A stretch of 64,000 bases of DNA from NCBI GenBank assembly GCA_035541215.1, contig DATKNV010000032.1:29219-93218 (forward strand), written 5' to 3'. Positions 8,334 to 16,164 of this stretch are shown piece by piece. The first letter of the stretch is position 1, and each line of letters opens with the position of its first letter. This DNA comes from DASZHJ01 sp035541215 (GTDB lineage Bacteria > Pseudomonadota > Alphaproteobacteria > ATCC43930 > CGMCC-115725). A program made the position numbers and the translations under genes. The notes under the pieces are model-generated. The model was not told the DNA's origin. It was given only the letters and a program-made list of their open reading frames with translations, and searched no databases.

Positions 8334-10172
8334 ATGACTGGCACCGATACGATCAGCCGGACCCCGAGGACTTGGCGTAAATTTCATCTTTACGTGGTTT
8401 TCGGCGCGTCTTTGCTGGCGGGTATTTCGAGCGCGGGCACTGCGGGGGCGGACGACATCCGCACCGCCGCCCTGCCGCCGCCGGGCGGCAGATTCGGGGG
8501 CGCGGAGCTCCCAAGCGTGCTCACGATCCAGGACGCGCAGCTCTATCGCCGGATCTTCAAGGTGCAGGAAGCCGGCAATTGGTCGGCTGCCGACCGCGAC
8601 ATCGCCCGCCTCTCGGACCGGCTGCTCATGGGCCAAGTCATGGCCCAGCGTTACCTGCACAAGAATTACCGCACGACCTATGTGCAGCTCAGGGATTGGC
8701 TCAAGACCTACGGCGAGGAGCCGGACGCGCGCGCGATCCACGCGCTTGCCCTGAAGCGGCATCCCGGCGGCGCCCCGGCGCCGGCACCCTCCCAGGGCCT
8801 CCCCGACCTGCGCTTCGACAGCGGGACCGATCTCGACGTTCGCGCGACCAGCGAGCGCCCCCTCACGGCGGCGGAGCGCGAGCGCGCCTACCAGTACAAG
8901 GTCGAGCTCCGGCGTATCGCCGAGGCGAGCCCCGCCAAGGCCGAGGCCATGTTGCAGACCGCCGAGGCCCGGCACCTCCTAAGCGAAGCCGACATGGACG
9001 AGGTCCGCGGCATGATCGCGGACGCCTATCTCTCGCCGGCCCAGTCGCGCCGGCTGCAGGTGGACGCCGAGACCGGCATCGGCGTCGACCGCCCCGCGGC
9101 CGAATTCGAGGCGGGTCTCGCGGATTGGCGCCAGCACCGCTACGGCGAGGCCCGGAAGCACTTCGAGGCGGCCGCCAACGCACAGGGAGCAACGCCCGGC
9201 CAGGCCGCCGCCGCGGCCTTCTGGGCGGCGCGCACGCAGCTGCGCACCCATCACCCCGAGCTCGTGAATTACTGGCTCGGCATCGCCGCCCAGCATCCCT
9301 ATTCCTTCTACGGCCTGCTCGCGCGGCGGACGCTCGGCGTCGAGTCCTATTTCAACTTCGATCTCGGCGCCTTCACCGACGCCGATGCCCGCACGCTCAT
9401 GAGCGTCGCCTCCGGACGGCGGGCGCTCGCGCTCCTGCAGGTGGGCGAGACGCAGCGCGCCGAGTCGGAGCTCCGAGGCATGGCGCTCCGCGGCGACGCA
9501 AACCTGATGCAGGCGCTCGAGGCGCTCGCCGATCGCGCCAATCTGCCGGCGCTCGCCTTCCAGCTCGCCTCGTATCTCGCGCAATCCGACGGCCGGAATC
9601 ACGACCGCTCGCTCTTCCCGGTGCCGCGCTGGACGCCCAAGGGCGGGTTCAGCGTCGATCGCGCCTTGATCTTCGCGCTGATGCGGCAGGAGTCGCAGTT
9701 CCTCGCCAACGTGCGCAGCCGCGCCGGAGCGACCGGCGTCATGCAGATCATGCCCGCGACCGCGCGCTCGATGGCCTCGCGCCTCGGCCTCGCCGCGCAC
9801 GACCGCGAGAGCCTCGGCGACCCCGAGGTGAGCTTGGCGCTTGCGCAGGAGTACCTCTCCGTGCTGCTGCAGAGCGACAAGATCGGCAACAACCTGATCC
9901 TGCTCGCGGCCGCCTACAACGCCGGCCCCGGCCCGATCCCGCGCTGGCTCGCCGACGAGGACGTCCGCAACGACCCGCTGCTCTTCCTGGAGAGCATCCC
10001 CTCGCGCCAGACCCGCGGCTACACCGAGCGCGTGCTCGCGAATTACTGGATCTACCGCATACGCCTGGGGCAGCCCACGACCGATCTCGACGCGCTTGCC
10101 GCCGGCAGCTGGCCGACCTATACCGCTCTCGATCCCCCGAGCGGACAAGGTGGCCCCTATGCCGCGAATTGA
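8334..10172 (+). CDS. Soluble lytic murein transglycosylase (Slt70-like)
   Basis: A 612-residue periplasmic enzyme that cleaves the glycan strands of peptidoglycan, forming 1,6-anhydromuramyl ends. An N-terminal signal peptide (hydrophobic core about residues 19-38, ending near AGA) precedes an alpha-helical superhelix region and a C-terminal SLT/GEWL domain. The catalytic glutamate is E453 in ALMRQESQF, followed by the family motif GVMQIMPATA and the AAYNAGPG segment. The ATG at 8334 is preceded by AAGGGGG, a good ribosome binding site; an in-frame start at 8298 is less likely. The 3' end overlaps moaB by 14 bases. The upstream gap is AT-rich and carries a DnaA box and GANTC sites. Confidence 0.93.
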   Translation: MTGTDTISRTPRTWRKFHLYVVFGASLLAGISSAGTAGADDIRTAALPPPGGRFGGAELPSVLTIQDAQLYRRIFKVQEAGNWSAADRDIARLSDRLLMGQVMAQRYLHKNYRTTYVQLRDWLKTYGEEPDARAIHALALKRHPGGAPAPAPSQGLPDLRFDSGTDLDVRATSERPLTAAERERAYQYKVELRRIAEASPAKAEAMLQTAEARHLLSEADMDEVRGMIADAYLSPAQSRRLQVDAETGIGVDRPAAEFEAGLADWRQHRYGEARKHFEAAANAQGATPGQAAAAAFWAARTQLRTHHPELVNYWLGIAAQHPYSFYGLLARRTLGVESYFNFDLGAFTDADARTLMSVASGRRALALLQVGETQRAESELRGMALRGDANLMQALEALADRANLPALAFQLASYLAQSDGRNHDRSLFPVPRWTPKGGFSVDRALIFALMRQESQFLANVRSRAGATGVMQIMPATARSMASRLGLAAHDRESLGDPEVSLALAQEYLSVLLQSDKIGNNLILLAAAYNAGPGPIPRWLADEDVRNDPLLFLESIPSRQTRGYTERVLANYWIYRIRLGQPTTDLDALAAGSWPTYTALDPPSGQGGPYAAN

Positions 10173-10710
10173 CGAGACGCGACCCTTCCTACCGGTCAAC
10201 ATCGCGATCCTGACGGTCTCGGACACGAGGACCGAGGTCAACGACACTTCCGGGAACACGCTCGCGGAGCTCGCGAGCAAGGCCGGGCATCGCGTGGTCG
10301 CGCGCCGCATCGTCAAGGACGAGCAGGCCGCGATCGCGGCGCAGCTCCGCCTATGGATCGCCGATCCCGCGGTCGACGTCGTGATCTCCACCGGCGGCAC
10401 CGGCGTCACCGGACGCGACGTGACGCCCGAGGCCTTCCAATCGGTCTACGAGAAGGAAATCTCGGGCTTCGGCGAGCTCTTCCGCTGGCTCAGCTATCAG
10501 AAGGTCGGGACCTCGACGATCCAGAGCCGCGCCACCGGCGGCGTCGCCGGCGGGACCTATCTCTTCGCGCTGCCGGGCTCGCCCGGCGCCTGCCGCGACG
10601 GCTGGGAGATATTGGGGCCGCAGCTCGACAACCGCCACCGCCCCTGCAACCTCGTCGAGCTCATGCCGCGGCTCCAGGAGCATCTGAAAAAGCCCGCCGC
10701 CGCCTCCTGA
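10159..10710 (+). CDS. moaB: Molybdenum cofactor biosynthesis protein B
   Basis: A 183-residue MoaB/Mog-fold protein. The family binds molybdopterin and is thought to adenylylate or otherwise prepare it for molybdate insertion. The motif STGGTGVTGRDVTPEA (about residues 77-92) is the characteristic molybdopterin-binding loop, and ALPGSPGAC near the C-terminus is also conserved. The ATG at 10159 lies inside the end of slt, a 14-base overlap, so translation is probably coupled. Its 3' end overlaps the tail of the convergent glycosyltransferase gene by 50 bases. No other molybdenum-cofactor gene is in the window. Confidence 0.93.
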   Translation: MPRIDETRPFLPVNIAILTVSDTRTEVNDTSGNTLAELASKAGHRVVARRIVKDEQAAIAAQLRLWIADPAVDVVISTGGTGVTGRDVTPEAFQSVYEKEISGFGELFRWLSYQKVGTSTIQSRATGGVAGGTYLFALPGSPGACRDGWEILGPQLDNRHRPCNLVELMPRLQEHLKKPAAAS

Positions 10711-11308
10711 GCCGCGCGCGCCAGCGCGCGTGGCTCTCGGCGTCGTCCACGTCCTCGAGCGTCTCCAGCAGCGCGACGGACGAATTCCGCGGCAAGCTCG
10801 CGCGCGTGTCCGCGAGCGCATGGGCGCTCGACCAGCGCACGCCCTGGAAGAGCCCCGCGGGGATGCGCGGCCTGCGGCGGAGCCCGATCAGCCAATAGCC
10901 GCCATCGGCCGCGGGACCGAGGACGGCGTCGTGGCGCCCGAGGGCGCGGAATGCCACCGCGACGTGCCGCGGCGAGAGCTCCGGAATGTCCGAGCCCACG
11001 ATCACCGCCGGCCCAGGCGGCAGCTTCCGGAAGACGCGGCCCATGCGGCGCCCGAGATCGCCGCGCCCCTGGTCGAGACGCGCGAATACGCCCGCCCAAT
11101 GCGCGGCGTTGAGCGCGCGCCGCGGCGTCAGCGCGAGCCAGACCTTCCAGCGCCGATCCGCTGCGATGCGCCGCAGCAGCCGCTCCGTCGTCTCGCGATG
11201 GAAGCGCAGCGCCGCCAGCGCTCCGATCCCCGCGGCCAAGCGCGACTTCACCTGCCCGAGCCGCGGTGCCTTCGCGAAGATCACGAGATGCCGGCTCGAG
11301 GGCCGCAT
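10661..11308 (-). CDS. TIGR04282/DUF2064-family glycosyltransferase
   Basis: A 215-residue cytosolic protein of the DUF2064 (TIGR04282) group, which has a GT-A nucleotidyl/glycosyltransferase fold. The start HLVIFAKAPRLGQVKSRLA is the hallmark opening of this family. Later come VIVGSDIPELSP (the donor-binding DIP/DxP strand) and GPAADGGYWLIGL. The gene starts 2 bases after the stop of the TIGR04283 glycosyltransferase gene, and the two families are almost always paired. Some pairs occur in arsenosugar pathways, but no arsM or arsS is present here, so the product sugar is unknown. The C-terminal 16 codons overlap moaB tail to tail. The low-complexity Arg-rich C-terminus is probably not structured. 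Confidence 0.85.
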   Translation of the reverse strand: MRPSSRHLVIFAKAPRLGQVKSRLAAGIGALAALRFHRETTERLLRRIAADRRWKVWLALTPRRALNAAHWAGVFARLDQGRGDLGRRMGRVFRKLPPGPAVIVGSDIPELSPRHVAVAFRALGRHDAVLGPAADGGYWLIGLRRRPRIPAGLFQGVRWSSAHALADTRASLPRNSSVALLETLEDVDDAESHARWRARLRRRRRAFSDAPGAAA

Positions 11309-11310
11309 GC

Positions 11311-12006
11311 TCAGCCGTACACCCGCCGGATCGCCCCCGGCGGCACGCCGAGAAAATAGAGCGAGAGGCAGAAGAGATTGCGGAGTGAGCGCCGGAGATA
11401 TCCGTCGCGGCGATAGCGCGCCGCCGAGGTGAGTGCCGCCGCATCGAGCGCCACGAGGTGGCGCTTCCCGATCCGGCGCACAAGCGCCACGTCCTCCATC
11501 AGCGGCACAAGCGGGTAGCCGCCGAGCTCTACGTAGAAACGCTTCGCAATCACCAGGCCCTGATCGCCGTAAGGCAAGCCCCAAGCGCGGGCGCGCCAAG
11601 CCGCCATGCGCTCGAGACGCCGCGCCGCCGTCGAATTGTCGTCGAAGCGGAGGGCGAAATATCCCGCGCGCTCCGCGTTCTCGGGGCTCGTGATGAATCG
11701 CTGGACCGCATCGCACCAGCGCGCTTCGGGCCGCGTATCCGCATGGAGGAAACAGAGCCACTCTCCCGTCGCCGCCGACGCCCCGGCCGCGAGCTGCTGC
11801 CCGCGTCCGCGCGGTGCGCGCAGGACGCGCGCGCCCGCGGCTTCCGCGATGGCGACTGTCGCATCGGCCGAGCCGCCATCGGCGACGACGATCTCGCGCA
11901 ACAGGCCCGAGCCGCGCGCGGCCTCGACCGCCGCCAATGTCGCTGGCAGGCTCAGGGCGGCATCGAGCGTCGGGATCACGACCGAGAGCGGGGCGGAGGA
12001 GTTCAT
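11311..12006 (-). CDS. TIGR04283-family glycosyltransferase 2
   Basis: A 231-residue GT2 (GT-A fold) glycosyltransferase. The N-terminus LSVVIPTLDAALSLPATL is the nucleotide-sugar strand, VVADGGSADAT is the donor loop, and FLHADTRPE holds the metal-binding DxD-like site (HADT). PLMEDVALVRRI is the ED motif with the likely catalytic base. These features and the length match TIGR04283, often annotated as arsenosugar biosynthesis glycosyltransferase. It is first in a two-gene operon with the DUF2064 protein and diverges from the phosphotransferase gene with an 83-base gap. The pathway is not shown by the neighbours. Confidence 0.87.
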   Translation of the reverse strand: MNSSAPLSVVIPTLDAALSLPATLAAVEAARGSGLLREIVVADGGSADATVAIAEAAGARVLRAPRGRGQQLAAGASAATGEWLCFLHADTRPEARWCDAVQRFITSPENAERAGYFALRFDDNSTAARRLERMAAWRARAWGLPYGDQGLVIAKRFYVELGGYPLVPLMEDVALVRRIGKRHLVALDAAALTSAARYRRDGYLRRSLRNLFCLSLYFLGVPPGAIRRVYG

Positions 12007-12089
12007 TGCGTGTCCGCGGCTTTGCCAGCAAATTTAGCCCGCCCGAGCGATCCCGCAACATCATCGCCGGTCACGAGGAGTTCATCGGC

Positions 12090-13121
12090 TTGAGCGACAC
12101 CGCCGCCCTCATGGAGGCCCTGCGCAGAATCCGGGAGACGAGGGATCTGCGCGCGGGCGATCTCGTGCCAATGACGGCCAAGGGCGTCAATCACGATCAC
12201 TATCGCGTCCTCGGCAAAGGCCTGCTGCTGCGCGTGCCGCGGGCGACGCCCTGGTCGGGCGACCCCGCCGCACAGCTCGCAAGCGAGGCCGCGGCCTTCG
12301 AGCGCGCGGCGCCCTCGCGCGCAACGCCGCGCCTTGCGGCAGCGCTCGCGCCCGCGCCCGGCCTGCCGCGAGGCGCGCTCCTGGTGGAGGAGATCGTGGG
12401 ACGCGTGCCCCGCCTTCCGCAGGACCTTCCGGTTCTCGCGGAAGCGCTCGCCCGCTTGCACGGCCTGAGGCTCCCGCCGCCGCCGGCGCGGCCGCCGGTC
12501 CCGGATCACGGCAAGATCGGCCCCATCGCGGAGACGGTCGAGTTCATCAGGCGCCAGCGGGAATTCCTTCCGAAGGTGCCGCTCGCTCCCGCGACAAGGA
12601 GCGCGCTCGAGGAGGAGTTTGCCTGGGCGCAGCGCTTTGCCGCCGAGACCGGCGCGGGGTCGCAGCCCCTGGCGCTCGTGGGCACGGATACGCATCCCGG
12701 CAATTTCGTGCTCCGCCCCGACGGCGGCGCGGTGCTCGTCGATCTCGAGCGCGTCTGCTACGGCTCGCCCGCGATCGACCTCGCGCACACCACCCTCTAT
12801 ACCTCCACGACCTGGGACCTCGAGGTGCAGGCAGTCCTGGAGCGCGCGGATGTCGAGAGCTTCTATCGGCATTACCTCCGCGCCGTCCCCAGCGAGTACG
12901 CCGCCGCACTGCGGCCGACGCTGCTGCCCGCGCGGCGTCTCACCTGGCTGCGCACGATGATGTGGGCGGTGCGCTGGCGGGCGCTCGCGGAGCAAGACGG
13001 CCTCGCCCTCGACCCGCGCCTCGCCGAGCACATCCACCGCCGCCTCGACGATTTCTTCGCGCCCGCGACGGTCGCGCGCGTGCGGGCGGAGTGGCTGCAA
13101 GGGCCGGCGCTCGATCTTTGA
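12090..13121 (+). CDS. Aminoglycoside/choline-type phosphotransferase
   Basis: A roughly 343-residue protein-kinase-like small-molecule phosphotransferase. The catalytic loop is LVGTDTHPGNFVL, equivalent to the Brenner motif HGDxHxxN with T-D-T-H in place of H-G-D-x-H. The metal-binding strand is AVLVDLERVCYGSPAIDLAH. The N-terminal lobe carries the Lys/Arg nucleotide contacts less clearly. Substrates in the family range from choline and thiamine to homoserine and sugars, and nothing here decides between them. I prefer the TTG start at 12090, because GAGGAG sits 9 bases before it; ATG at 12111 is the alternative. The gene diverges from the glycosyltransferase pair. Confidence 0.75.
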   Translation: MSDTAALMEALRRIRETRDLRAGDLVPMTAKGVNHDHYRVLGKGLLLRVPRATPWSGDPAAQLASEAAAFERAAPSRATPRLAAALAPAPGLPRGALLVEEIVGRVPRLPQDLPVLAEALARLHGLRLPPPPARPPVPDHGKIGPIAETVEFIRRQREFLPKVPLAPATRSALEEEFAWAQRFAAETGAGSQPLALVGTDTHPGNFVLRPDGGAVLVDLERVCYGSPAIDLAHTTLYTSTTWDLEVQAVLERADVESFYRHYLRAVPSEYAAALRPTLLPARRLTWLRTMMWAVRWRALAEQDGLALDPRLAEHIHRRLDDFFAPATVARVRAEWLQGPALDL

Positions 13122-13171
13122 AAACGATTCTCGTTCTTGATTTGTTCTGAGCTTCGGATTAGGCTCCGCGG

Positions 13172-14254
13172 ATGGATACGATCCCGTCGCAGCCACGGAA
13201 GGGCCGCGGCGCCGTCGGTAATGCGACCGGGCGCTTCGAGCAGGAGGTGCGCGTCGCCGTCGACGACGGCTGGGGCGTCGGCGACGAGGAGCCGCTGCCG
13301 CTCGACACGACCTTCACCAAGGACACCGCGCGTACGGTGATCGCGCGGAACGATTCCCCGGACATCCCCTTCGACCGCTCGATCAACCCCTATCGCGGCT
13401 GCGAGCACGGCTGCATCTACTGCTTCGCGCGTCCGACGCACGCCTATCTCGGCCTCTCGCCCGGGCTCGATTTCGAGAGCCGCATCTTCGTAAAGGAGGA
13501 CGCGGCGGAGCTCCTGCGCGCGGAGCTCTCGAAGCCCTCCTATCGTTGCGAGACGATCGCGCTCGGCGCCAACACGGATCCCTATCAGCCCGCGGAGCGG
13601 AAATTCGGGATCACCCGGAGCGTGCTCGAGGTGCTCCGGGAGTTCCGGCATCCCGTGGGGATCGTCACGAAATCGACGCTGGTGCAGCGCGACATCGACA
13701 TCCTCGCGGAGATGGCGCGCGAGCGGCTGGTGGTGGTCTCGATCTCCGTCACGACCCTCGACCGCGCGCTCGCGCGCAAGATGGAGCCGCGCGCGCCGAC
13801 GCCGGAGCGGCGCCTCGAGACCATCGCGGCGCTCACGGCCGCGGGCATTCCCGTGAGCGTGCTGACCTCGCCGATGATCCCCGCCCTCAACGACATGGAG
13901 ATGGAGCGCATCCTCGAGGCCGCGGCCGAGCGCGGTGCCAAGGCCGCGGGCTATGTGCTCCTGCGCGTGCCGCTGGAGATCAAGGGCCTCTTCGAGGAAT
14001 GGCTCGACACGCACTTCCCGAACAAGACCACACACGTGATGTCGCTGCTGCGCGACACGCACGGCGGCAAGGAATACAACTCGCAGTTCGGGACGCGCAT
14101 GAGCGGCAGCGGCCCCTATGCGCAGATGCTGCGCCTGCGCTTCGAGCGCGCCTGCCACCGCCTCAAGCTCAACGAGCGGCGCGGAGCCTGGCGCCTCGAT
14201 ACCACGAAATTCCGCCGCCCGCCGCAGAAGGGCGATCAGCTCACTTTGCTTTAG
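13172..14254 (+). CDS. PA0069-family radical SAM protein
   Basis: A 360-residue radical SAM enzyme of the SplB-like PA0069 family. The cluster motif CEHGCIYC (C77, C81, C84) sits in NPYRGCEHGCIYCFARPTH, which is diagnostic for this group. GANTDPYQPAE and GIVTKS downstream are also conserved. The reaction is unknown; relatives of spore photoproduct lyase act on DNA lesions, but this family has not been shown to. In several alphaproteobacteria, as I recall, the gene neighbours rnhB and ccrM, as it does here with one hydrolase gene interposed. A strong G/C hairpin directly follows the stop codon. Confidence 0.9.
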   Translation: MDTIPSQPRKGRGAVGNATGRFEQEVRVAVDDGWGVGDEEPLPLDTTFTKDTARTVIARNDSPDIPFDRSINPYRGCEHGCIYCFARPTHAYLGLSPGLDFESRIFVKEDAAELLRAELSKPSYRCETIALGANTDPYQPAERKFGITRSVLEVLREFRHPVGIVTKSTLVQRDIDILAEMARERLVVVSISVTTLDRALARKMEPRAPTPERRLETIAALTAAGIPVSVLTSPMIPALNDMEMERILEAAAERGAKAAGYVLLRVPLEIKGLFEEWLDTHFPNKTTHVMSLLRDTHGGKEYNSQFGTRMSGSGPYAQMLRLRFERACHRLKLNERRGAWRLDTTKFRRPPQKGDQLTLL

Positions 14255-14260
14255 CGCCTG

Positions 14261-14285
14261 CCCCTCCCCCCATGAGGGGGAGGGG
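14261..14285 (+). terminator. Hairpin after the PA0069-family gene
   Basis: A perfect 10-bp stem, CCCCTCCCCC with GGGGGAGGGG, around the loop CATGA, 6 bases past the stop codon. No clear T-run follows, so it may terminate weakly or simply be one module of the repeat element to its right. Confidence 0.5.
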
Positions 14286-14301
14286 GATTGCATTTGATAT
14301 T

Positions 14302-14419
14302 CCTCTCCCCTCCGGGGAGAGGCAAGGTGAGGGGCGCTACGGCCGGAAGGCCGGAAAAAGTGCTGCGCGACGGCGCCGGAGGCCCCCTCACCCCCACCCT
14401 CTCCCCGGCGGGGAGAGGG
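14302..14419. repeat. Composite palindromic repeat, copy 1
   Basis: Two hairpins with the same core, CCTCTCCCC-tcc-GGGGAGAGG (14302-14322) and CCCTCTCCCC-ggc-GGGGAGAGGG (14397-14419), flank a segment containing GGTGAGGGGC and the opposing GGCCCCCTCACCC. A second locus at 27689-27769 has the same architecture. This looks like a dispersed REP/BIME-like element; similar CTCTCCCC palindromes are common between proteobacterial genes. The rest of the gap up to 14502 has no gene that I can see. Confidence 0.7.
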
Positions 14420-14502
14420 GGATTTGCGCCATATCCGATTTCCCTGCCCTCAAGGAGGGAGGGGCACGGAGATTGCGATCGCGAACCCCCGCTCGGCGCA
14501 CT

Positions 14503-15264
14503 TTAAGCCGCGTGCGGCATGCCGTAGGGGCGCCAGGCGCCTTCCGGCAGCGCGAGGCGGTCGGCGACGATCGCGAGCACCTCGAGATTGCTCGGAAGCG
14601 TGCTGTGATCGCCGCGGACCTCGACGTTCTCGCGGAGCCGACCCGGCTGCTCGAGACAGCTCTGCCAGGCGACGACGCCGTCCTCGCGCGTATAGATCGC
14701 CGTCACCGGGATCGATTCCGGCGGCGGCCGGTTGAGCTCGGCGACGTCGAGGCCGCGCGCGGTACGATGGAAGCGCGCCAGGAGCCGGAAGAAGAAGGCG
14801 AGGCTGGTCGCGGTCGGGAGCTTCGCGGGGCTGCCGAGCATCACGAGCTGGCGCACGTCCTCGGGAAATTTCTTCGAGAGATCGCGGGCGAGGACGCCGC
14901 CGAGACTGTGGCCGATCAAGGTCACGCGCTTGCCGTGCCGCGCGCGGATCTCCTTGAGGCGCTCCTCGATCGCGGCCATGGCGTGATCGGTCGGGCCCCA
15001 ATTGACGCCCTTGCCCCAGCCATAGACGGCGTAGCCGAGCCGCTTGAGCAAGCGCCGCAGATGCCGCGTCCGTGCGTCGTTGGTGAGGAAGCCCGGCAGG
15101 ACAAGCACGGGATGCCCGTCGCCCTTGGGCGCCTCGCGCAGTCTCGGATGCCGATGCAGCCGCGGCCGCGGCGTCAGCACCGCGCGGAACTCGCGGAAGA
15201 GCCGCCGCTTCGGCGGCGGAAACACCTTGCCCTCGGTATCCAGGAACGGGATATGCGGCTTCAC
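14503..15264 (-). CDS. Alpha/beta-hydrolase (esterase/lipase-like)
   Basis: A roughly 253-residue alpha/beta-hydrolase. The nucleophile elbow is GHSLGG, where the serine is catalytic. A likely acid is in YTREDGVV and the histidine in RGDHSTLPSN, giving a complete Ser-Asp-His triad in the right order. VLVLPGFLTND precedes the elbow and would form the oxyanion hole. This pattern resembles PGAP1-like or triacylglycerol-lipase-type hydrolases, and the substrate is unknown. I chose the GTG at 15264 because AGGTGAG lies just upstream and the protein is conserved-looking from there; an ATG at 15327 would add 21 residues from low-complexity DNA. It lies on the opposite strand to its neighbours. Confidence 0.8.
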   Translation of the reverse strand: MKPHIPFLDTEGKVFPPPKRRLFREFRAVLTPRPRLHRHPRLREAPKGDGHPVLVLPGFLTNDARTRHLRRLLKRLGYAVYGWGKGVNWGPTDHAMAAIEERLKEIRARHGKRVTLIGHSLGGVLARDLSKKFPEDVRQLVMLGSPAKLPTATSLAFFFRLLARFHRTARGLDVAELNRPPPESIPVTAIYTREDGVVAWQSCLEQPGRLRENVEVRGDHSTLPSNLEVLAIVADRLALPEGAWRPYGMPHAA

Positions 15265-15379
15265 CCGCTCACCTCGCGACGATGCGGACTCTTCTTGTGA
15301 TTGAGAATGATGACGAAACGATGGCATTGCGTCGACTCCCGAGGGTTTCCCGCAGTGGACACAGAGTGATTCGAGAATG

Positions 15380-15431
15380 AAAAAACCCCCGCGTCCTCCG
15401 CGCGTTCTCTGCGCCCTCTGCGCGATTCTTA
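15380..15431. repeat. Degenerate short tandem repeat
   Basis: Between the hydrolase and rnhB lies a run of related 9-12-base units (CCTCCGCGCGTT, CTCTGCGCC, CTCTGCGCG). Similar CTCTGCG-type repeats are scattered through many bacterial intergenic regions. No gene or RNA is apparent in 15328-15463. Confidence 0.5.
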
Positions 15432-15463
15432 TGTTTCCCCCCGATCTGAGCTAGACTTCGCCG

Positions 15464-16087
15464 ATGCCGGATTTCTCGCGGGAATCGGCGCTGGGGGGAG
15501 TGGTCTGCGGCATCGACGAGGTCGGTCGCGGGCCGCTCGCGGGCCCCGTGGTCGCGGCGGCCGTGATCCTCGACCGCAGGCGGCTGCCGCGGGCGCTGCG
15601 CGAGGGACTCGACGACTCCAAGAAGCTCAACCGAAGCTCGCGCGAGGAATTCGCAGCGGCGCTTCGCGTCTGCGCCGCGATCGGGCTCGGCGCGGCCTCC
15701 GTCGCCGAGATCGACCGCATCAACATTCTCCATGCGACCCTCCTTGCGATGCGCCGCGCGGTCGCGGCGCTGCCGGTCCTGCCGCAGGCGGCGCTCGTCG
15801 ACGGCAATCGCGCGCCGAGATTGCCGTGCCGCGCGGAGCCCGTGATCGGCGGCGACGGGCTCTCGCTCTCGATCGCCGCGGCCTCCGTCGTCGCAAAAGT
15901 CACTCGCGACGGCCTCATGCGTCGCCTGGCGCTCCGCTACGAGGGCTATGGCTGGGAGACCAATGTCGGCTACGGAACCGAGGAGCACAGGGCAGCCATT
16001 GTGCGTCTCGGCCTCACGCCCCACCATAGATTGTCGTTCCAGCCCTCCCGAGACCTCTTCGGATTCGAGTCCAGGGAATCCCCTTAA
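15464..16087 (+). CDS. rnhB: Ribonuclease HII
   Basis: A 207-residue nuclease that cuts the RNA strand of RNA-DNA hybrids and starts ribonucleotide excision repair. The opening motif GIDEVGRGPLAGPVV supplies the first two acidic residues (D18 and E19), and DDSKKL follows. ALVDGN gives the third aspartate, and the block SIAAASVVAKVTRD the fourth. The C-terminal GYGTEEH and LTPHHRLSF segments are also conserved. The length is normal for the family. The 3' end carries three GANTC sites and runs into the ccrM promoter region. Confidence 0.97.
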   Translation: MPDFSRESALGGVVCGIDEVGRGPLAGPVVAAAVILDRRRLPRALREGLDDSKKLNRSSREEFAAALRVCAAIGLGAASVAEIDRINILHATLLAMRRAVAALPVLPQAALVDGNRAPRLPCRAEPVIGGDGLSLSIAAASVVAKVTRDGLMRRLALRYEGYGWETNVGYGTEEHRAAIVRLGLTPHHRLSFQPSRDLFGFESRESP

Positions 16088-16123
16088 CTAGTTGACTCGT
16101 CTTGGGTATTGACTGCCCGAGTC
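16062..16123 (+). promoter_or_regulatory. GANTC cluster in the ccrM upstream region
   Basis: Five GANTC sites occur within 62 bases: GATTC at 16062, GAGTC at 16067, GAATC at 16076, GACTC at 16094 and GAGTC at 16119. Two TTGACT hexamers (16092 and 16109) could serve as -35 elements, and the first overlaps the 16094 site. The product of the gene 42 bases downstream methylates this very sequence, so methylation-sensitive autoregulation is likely, as described for Caulobacter ccrM. The sites are seen directly; the regulatory role is inferred. Confidence 0.6.
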
Positions 16124-16164
16124 GCGACCCTCAGAGTGCCCGCCTCGCGTCTGGGGAGAAGCAC

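Noticed and set aside
14261..14419. A CRISPR array or tandem-repeat locus
   Set aside because: The repeats are hairpin modules of unequal spacing with no regular repeat-spacer pattern.
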